Assembly: GCA_002068205.1 (NCBI GenBank) | Contig: MVZB01000165.1 | Span: 1-7,451, forward strand | Direction of reading: 5' to 3' | Length of the DNA: 7,451 nucleotides | Origin: a candidate division BRC1 bacterium ADurb.BinA292 | GTDB taxonomy: Bacteria > Sumerlaeota > Sumerlaeia > MVZB01 | Shown: piece by piece, positions 5,596-7,451 of the stretch | Position numbering within the stretch: the stretch's first letter is position 1 | Layout of the letters: each line of letters starts with the position of its first letter | Position numbers and translations under genes: made by a program | The notes under the pieces: model-generated | Seen by the model: the letters and a program-made list of their open reading frames with translations, nothing else | Databases searched by the model: none | Told to the model about the DNA's origin: nothing

Positions 5596-7451
5596 CTACT
5601 CGTCCCACTGCAGCACATGCACGCCGAACGGTTCCACATCAAGTCGGCCCGACCAGCGGCGGCTGCTGAGCAGGTCCACTTTCTTGCGTCGCAGGCGGAC
5701 CGATCCCGGTTTGTTGCGCAGTTCGACAACGATCATGCCCCCGACCCCGTCCCCCTCGCGCGGAACGACCAACAGGTTGGGGTCGGCGTCGATGCCGGGG
5801 GCAATCGCCGCCGCGCGGGCGGCATTGATCACCAGCCGCTGCCAGTGCAGTCCGCCGGGCAGGCAGCCCAGCACGATGACGCGCCCCTGGCCCATCCGGT
5901 GGCTGGTGACCGCCGCCAGGCCTTTGAGCCGCTCCCCTTCGTGCGTGGCGAGCGTCTCGGCGCCGCGCGGCTCAAACCCATCGAGCCACACGCCGGCCGG
6001 CGAGAGCGTGCCGTCGCGCCAGAGAATCTCGGGCCCGCCCACACCGGGGAGGCTGAGTTTCAGATGAACGCCCCCCCACTCCTCAATCGACCCGAACGGT
6101 GAGTGGGTGAACCGGGTGCCGTGGCGCGTGCGGATGTCGGTCAGCGGGCCGGCGATCCAGGTCCCCCCGGCGTGGATCCACGCCGCCAGCCGTTCGCGCA
6201 GTTCGCCCGCATCGAGCGACGGCAGAAACGGGCTGACAACGACCCGATACGGGGTCAGGTCGGCGGCCGGCTCGATCACATCCAGCCGGAACTGCGCCTC
6301 GATCAGCGGCGTGTAGATCGAGCGGATGAGCGCATCATAGTAATCAAACCCGGCGATCATCGGCTGTGCCTGAAACGTTGCCCAGGCGTGATGCGCGGCA
6401 TGCAGTGCGATGCGCGCCGGTTCAACGGTCGTGTTGCGCAGGAATTCGGCGGCGGCGTAGAACCCGCTGGAGATCTCCTGGATTTCCTCGAAGGCGGGGC
6501 CGGGGCGCGCGTCGCTGGTGATGACCGAGCCATGCATAAGTTCCGGACCGGCCCAGTGGGCGCGCCACGGCCCGTAAAGATTGGCCTCGCCCCCCAGCGC
6601 GATGGGAAGCCAACTGTTCACCCGGCAGAACCCGCGCGGCGGCAGCGCCCCGCCCGCCTGGACGTCGCCGGTCCAGGTGGCGGCGGTTCGGGTGCACCAG
6701 AAGGGGCGCCCCTTGAGCGGACGCACGCGGTCGAACCAGAAGGCGGCGCTCGCCAGCTGGTCGAGCGGGTGATCGTGATTGAACTGCACGACATCCAGCC
6801 GCCGATTCATCTCGAGCAGATCCATCACACCGGTCGGCGGCAGCTCGGCGCCGATGAGCTGCTGCATGCCGAGCAGCCGGCGCGGGCGCGGTCCGCCGGC
6901 GAGGGAATCGCCCGCCTCCCCGCTCGATGGTTCGCCGCGCGCCACCTCGCGCAGCACCCCGGCCTGCATGTTGATGAAATCGAGGTGAATCGCCGAGGTG
7001 AATTCGGCCCAGGCCGCCAGCAGCGAAGGATGATCCCCGACGCGCGGCGCCGGGATCTGGTCGAAATCGCCGTAGGCCTGGCTCCAGAGCTGCAGGCCCC
7101 ACAGTTCGTTCAGGCGGTCGATCGTCTGATGCCGGGCGCGCAGGAATTCATGGAAGTGATCGAGACAGACCGAGCAAGCGCAGCCGCCTCCGGCACGATG
7201 GGGTAGGCTTCCGTCGCCGATCTGCCAGCCGATGACGCGCGGGTCGCCGCTGAACTCCTCCGCGAGGCGGCGAATAATCCGCCGGCAGTGCGCGCGATAA
7301 ACAGGATTGGACGGGCAGACCGGGCGGCGGCCGCCCTGGCCGGCGCCGTGCCCGTCGCGGGGAACATAGAGGATCTCGGGATGGCGGGCGCTGAGCCAGG
7401 CCGGCGGGGCGGCGGTGGGCGTCGCGAGGATGGCCGCGATCCCGGCCTCGG
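5596..7451 (-). CDS. GH42 beta-galactosidase-like protein, 5' end cut, active site diverged
   Basis: The frame is open from the stop at 5596 to the right edge, giving 617 visible residues; the start lies outside and probably some 50-70 residues are missing. An internal ATG at 6969 is not the start, because upstream codons read as clear GH42 sequence. The TIM barrel begins with ATPTAAPPAWL, HPEIL and CPSNPVYR, followed by VIGWQIGDG, CACSVC, a LNELWGLQLWSQ segment, RPFWCTR and a GPELMH motif. The middle domain resembles the GH42 trimerisation domain (YRVVVSPFLPSL, then AGGTWIAGP), and the C-terminal beta domain ends FGVHVLQWDE. GH42 enzymes release terminal beta-galactosides. By eye the acid/base Glu of the WQxDNE motif is Gly (codon 7210-7212), and the nucleophile Glu of FWLME-type motifs is Arg (6688-6690), while the cysteines of the family zinc site remain. 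No frameshift or stop is present. Membership of the superfamily is well supported; galactosidase activity is doubtful. Confidence 0.85.
   Translation of the reverse strand, partial: EAGIAAILATPTAAPPAWLSARHPEILYVPRDGHGAGQGGRRPVCPSNPVYRAHCRRIIRRLAEEFSGDPRVIGWQIGDGSLPHRAGGGCACSVCLDHFHEFLRARHQTIDRLNELWGLQLWSQAYGDFDQIPAPRVGDHPSLLAAWAEFTSAIHLDFINMQAGVLREVARGEPSSGEAGDSLAGGPRPRRLLGMQQLIGAELPPTGVMDLLEMNRRLDVVQFNHDHPLDQLASAAFWFDRVRPLKGRPFWCTRTAATWTGDVQAGGALPPRGFCRVNSWLPIALGGEANLYGPWRAHWAGPELMHGSVITSDARPGPAFEEIQEISSGFYAAAEFLRNTTVEPARIALHAAHHAWATFQAQPMIAGFDYYDALIRSIYTPLIEAQFRLDVIEPAADLTPYRVVVSPFLPSLDAGELRERLAAWIHAGGTWIAGPLTDIRTRHGTRFTHSPFGSIEEWGGVHLKLSLPGVGGPEILWRDGTLSPAGVWLDGFEPRGAETLATHEGERLKGLAAVTSHRMGQGRVIVLGCLPGGLHWQRLVINAARAAAIAPGIDADPNLLVVPREGDGVGGMIVVELRNKPGSVRLRRKKVDLLSSRRWSGRLDVEPFGVHVLQWDE

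Noticed and set aside
3983..5608. A 541-codon minus-strand open frame opposite hflX
   Set aside because: HflX on the plus strand has all family motifs. The antisense translation is low-complexity Gly/Val/Glu-rich and crosses the repeat-bearing gap.
6967..6969. ATG proposed as the start of the GH42-like gene
   Set aside because: The same frame continues to the window edge and reads as conserved GH42 barrel sequence, so the gene is cut by the window, not started here.
6103..7206. A 367-codon plus-strand open frame opposite the GH42-like gene
   Set aside because: It is the antisense shadow of an open GH42-like frame and shows no recognisable domain.

Overview
The window is GC-rich bacterial DNA holding four complete or near-complete protein genes and one gene cut by the right edge. 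Gene content (a kinase joining FHA and GAF domains, a diverged family-42 glycoside-hydrolase-like protein, and short-period repeats in the intergenic gaps) would suit a planctomycete or a related environmental bacterium. That placement is inference; no marker gene fixes the taxon. No rRNA, tRNA, CRISPR array, insertion sequence or phage gene was seen.

Layout from left to right: positions 11-946 (minus) encode MazG, a nucleoside triphosphate pyrophosphohydrolase. Positions 1040-2806 (minus) encode an FHA-GAF-histidine kinase that reads toward mazG, 93 bp upstream of it, so the two may share a transcript. About 400 bp of apparently non-coding DNA follows, with a 7-bp-period repeat. A strong 12-bp stem-loop at 3209-3244 then closes a small secreted-protein gene (3272-3646, minus) that has a clear ribosome binding site and a candidate promoter. 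Divergent from it, on the plus strand, is hflX (3959-5257), a ribosome-associated GTPase, with a short leader that can fold into two hairpins. A 338-bp convergent gap (5258-5595) carries two 8-bp-period repeats in inverted arrangement. The last gene (5596 to the right edge, minus) is a GH42 beta-galactosidase-like protein whose start lies outside the window.

MazG (clearing abnormal or excess nucleotides) and HflX (rescue of stalled or heat-damaged ribosomes) are housekeeping stress functions. The kinase is an orphan here, with no response regulator in view. There is no evidence of one multi-gene system spanning the window. The most unusual signal is the GH42-like protein: by eye, both catalytic glutamate positions carry other residues while the fold landmarks and the cysteine metal-site motif remain, which suggests a pseudoenzyme or a changed active site. 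Other points worth checking are the atypical phosphoacceptor box of the kinase, the repeats present in every larger intergenic gap, the hflX leader hairpins and the unrecognised small exported protein.
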